The notes under the pieces: model-generated
What the model saw: the letters and a program-made list of their open reading frames with translations, nothing else
Databases searched by the model: none
What the model was told of the DNA's origin: nothing
Shown here: one piece after another, positions 1 to 6,843 of the stretch
Layout of the letters: the number at the start of each line of letters is the position of its first letter
Numbering within the stretch: the stretch's first letter is position 1
Program-made: the position numbers and the translations under genes
Assembly (NCBI GenBank): GCA_002428605.1
Contig: DIXH01000060.1
Span: 1 to 20,572 of the forward strand
Source of the DNA: Clostridiaceae bacterium UBA6085
GTDB taxonomy: Bacteria > Bacillota > Clostridia > Clostridiales > Clostridiaceae
DNA length: 20,572 nucleotides
Reading direction: 5' to 3'

Positions 1-33
1 AGCTTTGCAGCTGCAGGGCAGATATCCTCATTA

Positions 34-567
34 TCAGGCGTTTTGCCTTATCACTGAACAGACTTCGTCCATATCAGGTAAGTCACTAAGGTCTTTTGCA
101 TATCTTGAATAGATGACCTTCAGGTCCTTGTCCACTATGAATACAGCAGGCAGCTGAAGCTCCTCTCCCTCGTATTCGCCATGTACATATCCCCTGGCTT
201 TGGACTTCTCGATCTTCTCCATTGTCTTGCCACCTATGAGGACATCGACAGATGGAGCGGCAACGATCTCAAGCTCCTTGTAAAGAGCCATTGATGGGTC
301 GCAGATTATGTAATAGGCAAAGGCCGAATCCTTAAGCTTCTCAGCAGGCGACTGAATCACAACAAGAGCCTTGGCTCCAGCCTCCTCAAGCTTTGCATAT
401 TCCTCGTGTATTGTTATCATGTCCAGCTGGCACAGTGTGCAGCCAGCATATCTCAGGAAGTAGACCGCTGTCGGAGTTTCTCCGACCAGGTCCTTCATGC
501 TTATATTGCCCTTGCCAAGTGTAGTTACAGAAAAGTCAGGCATTGCATTACCAACTAAAAGTTTCAT
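34..567 (-). CDS. Redoxin (AhpC/TSA-like, thioredoxin-fold) protein
   Basis: This 177-aa protein reads as a thioredoxin-fold peroxiredoxin/redoxin. It opens with the family's typical 'G..MPDF' segment (residues 6-12). The strand 'AVYFLRYAGCTLC' (about 34-46) carries the candidate peroxidatic Cys43, with a second thiol at Cys46 (CTLC). The C-terminal part has the cis-Pro-like 'LQLPAVFIVDKDLKVIYSRYA' segment expected of the fold. It has no signal peptide, so a cytoplasmic thiol peroxidase or reductase role is inferred. The CxxC spacing is closer to AhpC/TSA-like or PRX-like proteins than to a classic 2-Cys Prx, so the substrate is unknown. The ATG at 565-567 follows AAAGGAAG. It lies 134 bp downstream of ridA on the same strand and may be cotranscribed; both would suit metabolite damage or redox stress. 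Confidence 0.8.
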   Translation of the reverse strand: MKLLVGNAMPDFSVTTLGKGNISMKDLVGETPTAVYFLRYAGCTLCQLDMITIHEEYAKLEEAGAKALVVIQSPAEKLKDSAFAYYIICDPSMALYKELEIVAAPSVDVLIGGKTMEKIEKSKARGYVHGEYEGEELQLPAVFIVDKDLKVIYSRYAKDLSDLPDMDEVCSVIRQNA

Positions 568-701
568 TGAATCTTCCTTTCCAAGACCATTCCTTTCTGC
601 ATTATCTTCTACAGAACTTTAGTCATGTTCCGTAAGGCCTGAAGAATCAGCTGAAGTCAAAGGTCCGCTTTATTCCAGAATGTACAGCCGATGGTCCCTT
701 G

Positions 702-1085
702 CTACTTTGTGATCGCTACTGCCTCGATCTCAACAAGAGCATCCTTTGGAAGCCTTGCCACCTCGACCGCTGCCCTGGCAGGGTATGGCTCTGTGAAGAA
801 CTCGGCATAGACTGCATTCATCTTCGCAAACTCGTTCATGTCCTTAAGGTATACATTTGTCTTAAGGACGTTCTCCATAGATGAACCTGCCTCCTCAAGT
901 ATCGCCTTCAGGTTAAGGAGCGACTGCCTTGTCTGTGTTGCCACATCCTCAGGCATTGTTCCGGTTGCAGGATCGATTGGAAGCTGACCGGATACATATA
1001 CGGTCTTTGTTTCAGTAGAAACAACACCCTGTGAGTAAGGTCCGATTGCTGCAGGTGCTTTTGTTGTGCTTACTTGCTTTTTCAT
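702..1085 (-). CDS. ridA: RidA family 2-iminobutanoate/2-iminopropanoate deaminase
   Basis: This 127-aa protein is a close match to RidA/YjgF/YER057c/UK114. RidA hydrolyses reactive enamine/imine intermediates, such as 2-aminoacrylate, released by PLP enzymes, and works as a cytoplasmic trimer. Visible signatures are 'APAAIGPYSQGV' (10-21), 'YVSGQLPIDPATG' (30-42), 'Q..Q.L.NLKAILEEAGSS' and the C-terminal 'YPARAAVEVARLPKDALVEIEAVA'. The catalytic Arg is Arg104 in YPAR. The frame is open further upstream (to 1208), but the ATG at 1083-1085 has a GGGAGG ribosome site 6 nt away and gives the usual family length, so I use it. A promoter lies about 100 bp upstream, divergent from a YheO-type regulator that may control it. 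Confidence 0.95.
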   Translation of the reverse strand: MKKQVSTTKAPAAIGPYSQGVVSTETKTVYVSGQLPIDPATGTMPEDVATQTRQSLLNLKAILEEAGSSMENVLKTNVYLKDMNEFAKMNAVYAEFFTEPYPARAAVEVARLPKDALVEIEAVAITK

Positions 1086-1110
1086 TTCATTCCTCCCAAA
1101 TAATTTTTCT

Positions 1111-1176
1111 TTCGAACTTTGTTCAAATTCTTGGGACTTCCTTTCGAAATTCCCTCGAAATTCTAAAAAATTTCGT
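1111..1176. repeat. 11-bp phased TTCGAA/TCGAAATTC motifs in ridA leader
   Basis: On the plus strand TCGAAATTC occurs at 1144-1152 and again at 1155-1163. The related TTCAAATTC is at 1122-1130, TTCGAA at 1111-1116 and a partial copy near 1170. The start points fall on an 11-bp spacing, with one weak position near 1133. They lie in the roughly 100-nt untranslated leader of ridA. They could be a phased binding array or simple low-complexity sequence. Confidence 0.4.
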
Positions 1177-1186
1177 TTATGCCTAC

Positions 1187-1216
1187 ATTGTAGTTTCTTA
1201 TCAGGCATTAAGTCAA
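1187..1216 (-). promoter_or_regulatory. Probable ridA promoter with palindromes
   Basis: Read on the minus strand: TTGACT (1211-1216), an 18-nt spacer, then TACAAT (1187-1192). The -10 lies inside the perfect palindrome CTACAATGTAG. The whole is flanked by the inverted pair ATGCCT / AGGCAT, so a repressor or activator site over the promoter is plausible. Confidence 0.6.
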
Positions 1217-1265
1217 TAATTTTTTATCACTTTAAAAAATTATTCTCATTTTTATCCATGCTTTA

Positions 1266-1294
1266 TTGAGCTGATTCCAAGACCATGGTATCCT
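1266..1294 (+). promoter_or_regulatory. Weak candidate promoter for the YheO-type regulator
   Basis: TTGAGC (1266-1271), a 17-nt spacer, then TATCCT (1289-1294), 27 bp before the ATG. The -10 is a poor match. It is placed as expected for a gene divergent from ridA. Confidence 0.35.
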
Positions 1295-1321
1295 TGAATC
1301 ATAAGGAACAGAGGTGAGACA

Positions 1322-2011
1322 ATGGCTGACATTATGACCGAATATAAGAACCTGGTCGAATTTCTCGGTAAAGTTCTTCCGAAAAATTGTGAAGTTGCCC
1401 TGCAGGATGTTAGAACCGGAAAGAACTGTATAACCGCCATAGCAAACGGGCACATAAGCGGAAGAAAGGAAGGCTCTCCCCTCACAAACCTCGCAGTGAA
1501 ATTCATAAACGAGGAAACGTGGAAGGACAATGACTTCATTACAGATTACACTGGCTGTACCAAGGAGAAGAAGCGGCTAAGGTCCTCCACCTACTTCATA
1601 AAAGAAAACGGAAAGCTTCTTGGAATGCTATGCATCAATATTGATGATTCCAGTTACATTGAGATAAGCAGGATGCTGTTTGCCCTTGGAGGAATACCTC
1701 AGGAATCATTGGCTGTGCATGGTGCAGATGCAGTTAAGGACTCAAGGAATATGGAACCGGAATCCTTCTACGAAGACATTGAGGACCTTACTGAACTTGT
1801 CATTAATGAATATTTTTCAGGAAAAAACCATGTCCCTTCAGACCGTTTGAATCAAACGGAAAAAATGGACATAGTAAGGCGTCTTGAAGATAAGGGTGCG
1901 TTCATGGTAAAGGGTGCTGTAGGCAAGGTCGCCAAAAGGCTCTCCATGTCCGATGCAAGCATGTACCGATATCTTTCAAGGATCGAAAAGGAAAAGTCGA
2001 AGCAACCCTAA
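1322..2011 (+). CDS. YheO-type transcriptional regulator (PAS_6 + HTH_22)
   Basis: This 229-aa protein has the two-domain layout of the YheO family. The N-terminal PAS-like sensor domain (about 1-120) includes 'LGKVLPKNCEVALQDV', 'GSPLT' and 'STYFIKENGKLLGMLCINID'. The C-terminal Fis-like helix-turn-helix (about 180-225) reads 'QTEKMDIVRRLEDKGAFMVKGAVGKVAKRLSMSDASMYRYLSRI'. It is a cytoplasmic DNA-binding protein; the ligand is unknown. The ATG at 1322 follows GAGGTGAGACA. YheO-like regulators are often found beside ridA-family genes, and here the two are divergent, which supports a local regulatory link. The stop codon lies in the loop of a strong terminator hairpin. Confidence 0.85.
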   Translation: MADIMTEYKNLVEFLGKVLPKNCEVALQDVRTGKNCITAIANGHISGRKEGSPLTNLAVKFINEETWKDNDFITDYTGCTKEKKRLRSSTYFIKENGKLLGMLCINIDDSSYIEISRMLFALGGIPQESLAVHGADAVKDSRNMEPESFYEDIEDLTELVINEYFSGKNHVPSDRLNQTEKMDIVRRLEDKGAFMVKGAVGKVAKRLSMSDASMYRYLSRIEKEKSKQP

Positions 2012-2028
2012 GGACTGCTTCGACTTTT
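1992..2028. terminator. Bidirectional intrinsic terminator
   Basis: A 13-bp perfect stem: AAAAGTCGAAGCA (1992-2004) pairs with TGCTTCGACTTTT (2016-2028) around an 11-nt loop. T-rich flanks lie on both sides. It separates the convergent regulator gene (+) and the folC operon (-). The regulator's TAA (2009-2011) is in the loop. Confidence 0.9.
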
Positions 2029-2029
2029 C

Positions 2030-2443
2030 CTATTTAATGAACCATTCGAGCATATGGACCGCATGGTTTACAATGACGCCCTCTGAGTTTCCGATGACCT
2101 CTATGATTTCATGCCTATCACCTATTGTCGCATCAAAAGAAACAAACCTTTCCGCTGATCCGGTTGGACCGTTCATCTCATACTTAATACCCTTTGTTGT
2201 AAACTCATCCTCGATAGCCTTGACGGTCTCATCAAACCCTATGCTGCTTCTCACGACTATAACATAGCCTTTACCGTTATCGAATAGGGCTTCCTTGCTT
2301 TCAACGATGATACCTTCTGCAATCACGGCTTCATTCGGCAGGTTCTCTGGCAACTTACCGTCCAGGTCCTTTGGCATCCAGATCCAAACAGCGGCTGCAG
2401 CAAAAGCAATGATAAATGCGAGTAACAGCTTCAGCGGTCTCAT
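2030..2443 (-). CDS. Small membrane-anchored protein, function unknown
   Basis: I do not recognise the family of this 137-aa protein. It starts 'MRPLK' followed by a single hydrophobic helix (about 4-23, 'LKLLLAFIIAFAAAAVWIWM') with no lipobox. It is therefore probably a signal anchor with the remaining ~110 residues outside the membrane. The exported part has an alternating beta/alpha look, with 'GYVIVVRSSIGFDETVKAIEDEF' and 'IIEVIGNSEGVIVNHAVHMLEWF'. The ATG follows AAAGGAGG. The gene is 29 bp downstream of folC on the same strand and ends at the shared terminator, so it is the last gene of that operon. No role in folate metabolism is implied beyond position. Confidence 0.75.
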   Translation of the reverse strand: MRPLKLLLAFIIAFAAAAVWIWMPKDLDGKLPENLPNEAVIAEGIIVESKEALFDNGKGYVIVVRSSIGFDETVKAIEDEFTTKGIKYEMNGPTGSAERFVSFDATIGDRHEIIEVIGNSEGVIVNHAVHMLEWFIK

Positions 2444-2472
2444 AACGGAACCTCCTTTTATTTCCTTTTTCC

Positions 2473-3756
2473 TTATAAGCTTTTTTTGAAATACTCCCTT
2501 ACCTTACCGACATAGTACAAAGACCCGAAGGAACAGATAACTCCGTCATTTCCAGCTAGCAGAATGGCAAGCCTTATAGCAGTATGCACATCATGAGCTG
2601 CTATAGCCTCCATATCCATTTCTTCAATGATTTCAGCAAGCTCCTCGCATGGAAGCGCCCTTTTGTTGTCAACATCCACTGTTATGAACCTCTGGGCGAT
2701 TGGTGCCATTTCACCTATCATTTTAGTATAGTCCTTGTCTGCTAGTACTCCCATTATGAAGGTTATCTTCCTGTCCGGAAAAAGCTGTTCAAGGTTACCC
2801 CTTAGCATGGCTACTCCCTGTGAATTATGGGCTCCATCTGCAATGAATATCGGTTCCTCACTTAGGAGCTCAAATCTACCCGGCCATCTTGCTGACTCCA
2901 GCCCTCTCCTTATTGAAGCCTCATCTATTACCCAGCCCTTCTCTTTTAGGAGCTTCGCCGCTTCAATCGCTACCGAGGCATTCCTTGTCTGGTGCAACCC
3001 TGCAAGCCTTATGGTAAGTCCTGTAAGTTCCCTGTAGTTAAAGGTCTGGCTGAACACATCTGATGCCAATATATGTATCGATTCGAATTCAGCCTTCCTG
3101 ACCTTAGCTCCCACACTGTCAGCCTTCTGGTATATTACCTTTTCAGCTTCCTCATCCTGAGGATAAATTACAACATCAGATCCTTGTTTGATTATCCCAG
3201 CCTTCTCTGAAGCTATTTGGGATAAGGTGTTCCCTAATATTTCAATGTGGTCGTAATCTATGGTTGTTATTACGCATACCTCCGGTGACTCAATTATGTT
3301 TGTGGAATCAAGTCTTCCACCGAGTCCAACCTCAAGAACGACAATGTCACATGCCTTATCCAGAAAATACTTGAAGGCGAGAGCTGTGGTGATCTCGAAT
3401 TCAGTAGGATTCTCCAGGCCTTCTGACTCAATGCTGTCTATATGGCCCCTGATATCCGATGTTATCCTTGCAATGGCTTCATTCTCGATATCTTCACCGT
3501 TCACCCTTATCCTCTCATTGAACCTCTCTATGCTGGGCGAGGTATAGGTTCCAACTCTGTAGCCTGCAGCCATGAGGATAGAGCTAATGAAGGCTACGGT
3601 AGAGCCCTTTCCGTTTGTTCCGGCAACATGCACATATTTAAGCTTTCTGTGGGGATTATCCATCCTTTCCAGAAGTCCTTCGATCCTTTCAAGTCCGAGT
3701 ATGCTCCCAAATTTCAACGATTCCCTTATATATTTCAACGCTTCTATATGATCCAA
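2473..3756 (-). CDS. folC: Folylpolyglutamate synthase / dihydrofolate synthase
   Basis: FolC is a cytoplasmic Mur-ligase-family enzyme. It adds glutamate to dihydropteroate and/or extends polyglutamate tails on folates, using ATP. Motifs present include the P-loop 'GTNGKGST' (about 46-53), 'VLEVGLGGRLDSTNI', 'ITTIDYDHIEILG', 'SEKAGIIK', 'ARWPGRFE' and 'DGAHN'. Pairing of the ATPase and C-terminal Mur_ligase_C domains is complete. The frame is open up to an ATG at 3783, but the AAAGGAG ribosome site lies inside that extension. I therefore take the TTG at 3754-3756, 8 nt after it, giving MDHIEALKYI, 427 aa and the usual FolC N terminus. The small membrane protein follows in the same operon. 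Confidence 0.93.
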   Translation of the reverse strand: MDHIEALKYIRESLKFGSILGLERIEGLLERMDNPHRKLKYVHVAGTNGKGSTVAFISSILMAAGYRVGTYTSPSIERFNERIRVNGEDIENEAIARITSDIRGHIDSIESEGLENPTEFEITTALAFKYFLDKACDIVVLEVGLGGRLDSTNIIESPEVCVITTIDYDHIEILGNTLSQIASEKAGIIKQGSDVVIYPQDEEAEKVIYQKADSVGAKVRKAEFESIHILASDVFSQTFNYRELTGLTIRLAGLHQTRNASVAIEAAKLLKEKGWVIDEASIRRGLESARWPGRFELLSEEPIFIADGAHNSQGVAMLRGNLEQLFPDRKITFIMGVLADKDYTKMIGEMAPIAQRFITVDVDNKRALPCEELAEIIEEMDMEAIAAHDVHTAIRLAILLAGNDGVICSFGSLYYVGKVREYFKKSL

Positions 3757-3795
3757 ATGATACAGCTCCTTTCTTTGACACATAGCTTCCTCATC

Positions 3796-3824
3796 ATTAT
3801 ACCTTCACTCACCACATCTGAACA
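3796..3824 (-). promoter_or_regulatory. Candidate folC promoter
   Basis: On the minus strand a perfect TATAAT (3796-3801) sits about 40 bp upstream of the chosen TTG start. The -35 region (3819-3824, TGTTCA) matches poorly. Confidence 0.45.
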
Positions 3825-3951
3825 CCAAGGACTACGAAATGAACTGCCATCAATGCTTACAAAATCGGCTTTTCACATGCAAAATCCTTCCAAATCCAAA
3901 TGTTAACCCGATGTTTTCCGATTGTTCAAAAAAAAGTTTGAGGCATCTCAG

Positions 3952-3957
3952 TATAAT
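3952..3957 (+). promoter_or_regulatory. -10 box of the phosphoribosyltransferase operon
   Basis: A perfect TATAAT lies 38 bp before the ATG at 3996. I see no good -35 at 16-18 bp; an A-tract occupies that position. The short palindrome TGAGGCATCTCA (3940-3951) abuts the -10 and could be an activator or repressor site. No gene is visible in 3784-3995. Confidence 0.5.
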
Positions 3958-3995
3958 GTGGTAACGTTATGTTAAGCCATGAAGGGGGTGCTTTT

Positions 3996-4643
3996 ATGTT
4001 TACAGACAGGATGGCAGCAGGAAAGCTGCTAGTGCCAAGGATACTTGATCTGAAACTTGCCGATCCGGTAATTATCGCCATACCAAGAGGCGGTGCGGAA
4101 GTAGCTGCTCCCATAGCGGTAGCATTGGGTACGGAGCTATATGTCGTGCTTTCAAAGAAGCTTTCTGCTCCGGCAATTGCTGAACAGTTCATCGGCGCAG
4201 TATCTCCAAACGGTGAATACGAGTTGGATATTGAAGCTGCAGCGTCACTTGGACTTGAAGAAAATGACATTGCAGGGCTTATCTTTGAGGCTAAGGAAGA
4301 GGTTCAGAGAAGAAGCTCGATTTATGAGGAATTCGCCGTATTGCCTGACCTTGACGGAAAGGATGTTGTCCTCGTGGATGATGGTATAGCCAAAGGATAT
4401 ACTACCAGGGTCGTCATCAAATACCTTCGTACTCTAAACCCTGGAACACTTACTTTGGCAGTTCCTGTACTTCCCAAGGACAGTGTAGAGCTGTTCTCAG
4501 GCATCGCAGACAGACTCATTTATATTGATGCTCCAAAAAAGGTGAAGTCAGTTGGAGAAAACTATTCAAGCTTCCATCAGGTTGACCACGGTGACGTACT
4601 TAAGGCACTGAGGATGGTAAAGATAAGCATAGCTGACTGCTGA
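3996..4643 (+). CDS. Phosphoribosyltransferase-fold protein
   Basis: This 215-aa type I PRTase-fold protein belongs to a widespread family of unclear substrate, annotated only as phosphoribosyltransferase. Family hallmarks are 'MFTDRMAAGKLL' at the N terminus, 'IAIPRGGAEVAAPIA' (about 27-41), 'LSKKLSAP..AEQFIGAV', 'RR..Y', the PRPP-binding loop 'VVLVDDGIAKGYTT' (about 124-137), 'AVPVLP' and the C-terminal 'VGENYSSFHQVDHGDV'. The PRPP loop usually reads DDGIATG; here it is DDGIAKG. An ATG exists at 3969, but AAGGGGGTG (about 3982-3990) lies inside that extension and sits 5 nt before the ATG at 3996, so I use the latter. The GtrA-type gene follows 33 bp on and is probably cotranscribed. Confidence 0.85.
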   Translation: MFTDRMAAGKLLVPRILDLKLADPVIIAIPRGGAEVAAPIAVALGTELYVVLSKKLSAPAIAEQFIGAVSPNGEYELDIEAAASLGLEENDIAGLIFEAKEEVQRRSSIYEEFAVLPDLDGKDVVLVDDGIAKGYTTRVVIKYLRTLNPGTLTLAVPVLPKDSVELFSGIADRLIYIDAPKKVKSVGENYSSFHQVDHGDVLKALRMVKISIADC

Positions 4644-4676
4644 TAGCTTTAAAATCAAACATGGAGGACACTTCTC

Positions 4677-5117
4677 TTGAAACTCAGTGACATAAATTAC
4701 AGAAGACACATCCTTGAAAACGAAAAGGTCATGTACCTCATAGTAGGGGTACTGACAACACTTGTGAACTATATACTCTATTTCATATGCAGGACATCAT
4801 TAGGCGCTGACATGGTAATGCTGAATACCGCCATTTCCTGGTTCGGGGCAGTGCTATTCGCATTCGTGACCAACAGGCGGTTCGTGTTCAGAAGCCATGG
4901 AGGAAGCCTATATGACCTGCTTAGGCAGGCGATCCAGTTCTATGCCTCAAGAGGTGCGTCCGGTATTCTTGAGCTTGCCATCATGTATGTCTTTGTTGAG
5001 CTTGCAGGGTTAAGCGATGTTGTGGTGAAGATTGCTGCGAGCTTCATAATCGTTGTTCTGAACTATTTCCTTTCAAAGGCGATATTCAGAAAAAGGCGTG
5101 AATCCTCAATTAGATAA
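4677..5117 (+). CDS. GtrA-family membrane protein
   Basis: This 146-aa protein has the four hydrophobic segments of the GtrA/DPMS flippase-like family: about 18-38, 46-66, 86-108 and 112-132. The linking motif 'FVTNRRFVF' and final 'NYFLSKAIFR' are typical. GtrA proteins help move polyprenyl-phosphate-linked sugars across the membrane for wall or surface glycosylation, usually beside a GtrB-type glycosyltransferase. No such gene is nearby, so the substrate is unknown. The start is a TTG at 4677-4679, 9 nt after GGAGG. The gene ends at a terminator shared with atpC. Confidence 0.85.
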   Translation: MKLSDINYRRHILENEKVMYLIVGVLTTLVNYILYFICRTSLGADMVMLNTAISWFGAVLFAFVTNRRFVFRSHGGSLYDLLRQAIQFYASRGASGILELAIMYVFVELAGLSDVVVKIAASFIIVVLNYFLSKAIFRKRRESSIR

Positions 5118-5122
5118 TAATG

Positions 5123-5173
5123 GGTATAAGAAAAGGTGGCAGTTCGTAATGACTGCCACCTTCTTCTTATACC
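5123..5173. terminator. Long bidirectional terminator between gtrA-like gene and atpC
   Basis: A stem of about 21 bp with one bulged C. GGTATAAGAAAAGGTGGCAGT (5123-5143, written as one arm) pairs with the stretch 5152-5173, closing an 8-nt loop. The core is GGTGGCAGT / ACTGCCACC followed by TTCTTCTT. The atpC stop (5167-5169) lies in the arm, so it serves both convergent operons. Confidence 0.85.
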
Positions 5174-5424
5174 GCCGCACCTCGTGCTGCGGTTATTGTT
5201 AACCTGTTTTCCTTGAACTTCATTATGCCGCCCTCGAGGTGTATGCCCTTCTTCACTCCGTTTTCTGAATAAGAGAAGTCAGTATCCTTGAGTATGGCGA
5301 TTATCGGGCTATGGTCCGGAAGTATCTGGAACGAGCCTTCGGTGGTATATCCGCTGAAGCTCTCCACATCAGTCTTGACCAGTCTTCCTCTGGAGGTTAC
5401 GATCCTTAACTTGAACGTCTTCAT
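5167..5424 (-). CDS. atpC: ATP synthase F1 epsilon subunit, short form
   Basis: This is the last gene of the ATP synthase operon, 12 bp after atpD, with an AGGAGGT ribosome site. At 85 aa it covers only the N-terminal beta-sandwich, with 'FKLRIVTSRGRLVKTDVESFSGYTTEGSFQILPDHSPIIAIL' and 'GGIMKFKENRLTITAARG'. Ordinary bacterial epsilon is about 130-140 aa and ends in two alpha helices that can extend into F1 and inhibit ATP hydrolysis. Those helices are absent here. The TAA lies inside the terminator stem and nothing helix-like follows, so this looks like a true short form rather than a frameshift. The rotor-binding domain is kept, so coupling should work; loss of epsilon-type autoinhibition is inferred. 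Confidence 0.92.
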   Translation of the reverse strand: MKTFKLRIVTSRGRLVKTDVESFSGYTTEGSFQILPDHSPIIAILKDTDFSYSENGVKKGIHLEGGIMKFKENRLTITAARGAAV

Positions 5425-5436
5425 GATTACCTCCTA

Positions 5437-6834
5437 TCAGGCTCTGCTGGCTTCAGCATTAGCTATGACATCCTCAATGGATCCCGCGAAAAGGAACGCG
5501 GATTCAGGAAGATTATCATGCTTGCCTTCAAGTATCTCCTTGAAGCTCCTTATTGTGTCCTTTACCTTTACGAATTTGCCCTTCATTCCGGTGAACTGTT
5601 CAGCTACGGTAAATGGCTGGGAAAGGAACCTCTGGATCCTTCTTGCCCTGTTTACAACAGCCTTGTCCTCGTCTGCGAGCTCATCCATACCGAGTATGGC
5701 TATGATGTCCTGAAGCTCCTTGTATCTCTGGAGTATCCTAACGACCTCCGTAGCGACCTCATAGTGCTCCTGGCCGACTATCCTCGGGTCAAGTATCCTT
5801 GAGCTTGAGGTAAGGGGGTCAACAGCAGGATATATTCCAAGCTCGACTATGCTCCTTGAAAGGACTGTAGTCGCATCAAGGTGTGTGAAAGTTGTTGCCG
5901 GTGCCGGGTCAGTAAGGTCGTCCGCAGGCACATAAACTGCCTGGACTGAAGTTATGGCGGCTCTCTTGGTGGAGGTTATCCTCTCCTGGAGGGCACCCAT
6001 TTCAGTCGCAAGTGTCGGCTGGTATCCGACTGCTGACGGTATTCTTCCAAGCAGAGCCGAAACCTCGGATCCAGCCTGGGTGTATCTGAATATGTTGTCT
6101 ATGAACAGAAGCACGTCCTGGCCCTGGTCCCTGAAGTACTCAGCCATTGTGAGTCCTGTGAGGGCGACCCTCATCCTCGCTCCGGGGGGCTCGTTCATCT
6201 GTCCGAATACAAGAACGGTATTGTCTATGACTCCCGATTCCTGCATTTCCCTGTAAAGGTCGTTTCCTTCCCTGCTTCTCTCTCCAACACCAGCGAATAC
6301 TGAAAGTCCACCGGACTCCTTCGCGATGTTGTTGATGAGCTCCTGAATAAGGACAGTCTTTCCTACTCCCGCACCCCCGAAGAGTCCTATCTTACCACCC
6401 TTCTGGTATGGTGCAAGAAGGTCGATGACCTTTATTCCGGTCTCGAACATCTCTGTATCAAGGCTCTGCTGCTCGAATGTGGGCGCAGGCCTGTGGATCG
6501 GGTAGTATTTCTCTGCGAATACCTCACCCTTGTTGTCTATAGGATGACCGAGGACGTTGAATAGACGTCCGAGGACTTCCTTTCCTACCGGCACGGTGAT
6601 AGGCGCACCGATGTCGTAAACCTCCATGCCTCTCTTGAGGCCTTCAGTCGGCTCCATGGCTATTGCTCTGACTATGTCATCGCCGGCATGCTGCTCGACC
6701 TCGCAGTATACGAGCCTTCCGTTTTCCGCCTTGATTTCAAGTGCGTTGTTTATCCTCGGAAGATGGTCATATTTGAACTGAATGTCGATGACGGGTCCTA
6801 TGACCCTCACGATTTTTCCAATATTGTCAGCCAT
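5437..6834 (-). CDS. atpD: ATP synthase F1 beta subunit
   Basis: This 465-aa catalytic subunit of F1 carries the Walker A 'GGAGVGKT' (about 153-160), 'GERSREGNDLY' with the catalytic Glu region, Walker B 'VLLFIDNIFRYTQAGSEVSALLGRIPSAVGYQP', 'PATTFTHLDATTVLSR' and the C-terminal 'GMDELADEDKAVVNRARRIQRFLSQPF' (DELSEED-loop region). Length and motifs are those of a normal, functional subunit. The ATG follows ATAGGAGGATCAA. It is 9 bp downstream of atpG in the operon. Confidence 0.99.
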   Translation of the reverse strand: MADNIGKIVRVIGPVIDIQFKYDHLPRINNALEIKAENGRLVYCEVEQHAGDDIVRAIAMEPTEGLKRGMEVYDIGAPITVPVGKEVLGRLFNVLGHPIDNKGEVFAEKYYPIHRPAPTFEQQSLDTEMFETGIKVIDLLAPYQKGGKIGLFGGAGVGKTVLIQELINNIAKESGGLSVFAGVGERSREGNDLYREMQESGVIDNTVLVFGQMNEPPGARMRVALTGLTMAEYFRDQGQDVLLFIDNIFRYTQAGSEVSALLGRIPSAVGYQPTLATEMGALQERITSTKRAAITSVQAVYVPADDLTDPAPATTFTHLDATTVLSRSIVELGIYPAVDPLTSSSRILDPRIVGQEHYEVATEVVRILQRYKELQDIIAILGMDELADEDKAVVNRARRIQRFLSQPFTVAEQFTGMKGKFVKVKDTIRSFKEILEGKHDNLPESAFLFAGSIEDVIANAEASRA

Positions 6835-6843
6835 TTGATCCTC

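Noticed and set aside
568..701. Promoter between ridA and the redoxin gene
   Set aside because: A GATAAT-like box is present on the minus strand, but no acceptable -35; not strong enough to list.
5167..5436. Frameshift as the cause of the short AtpC
   Set aside because: The stop lies in the shared terminator stem, and the gtrA-like gene ends about 50 bp further on, leaving no room for a C-terminal domain in any frame.
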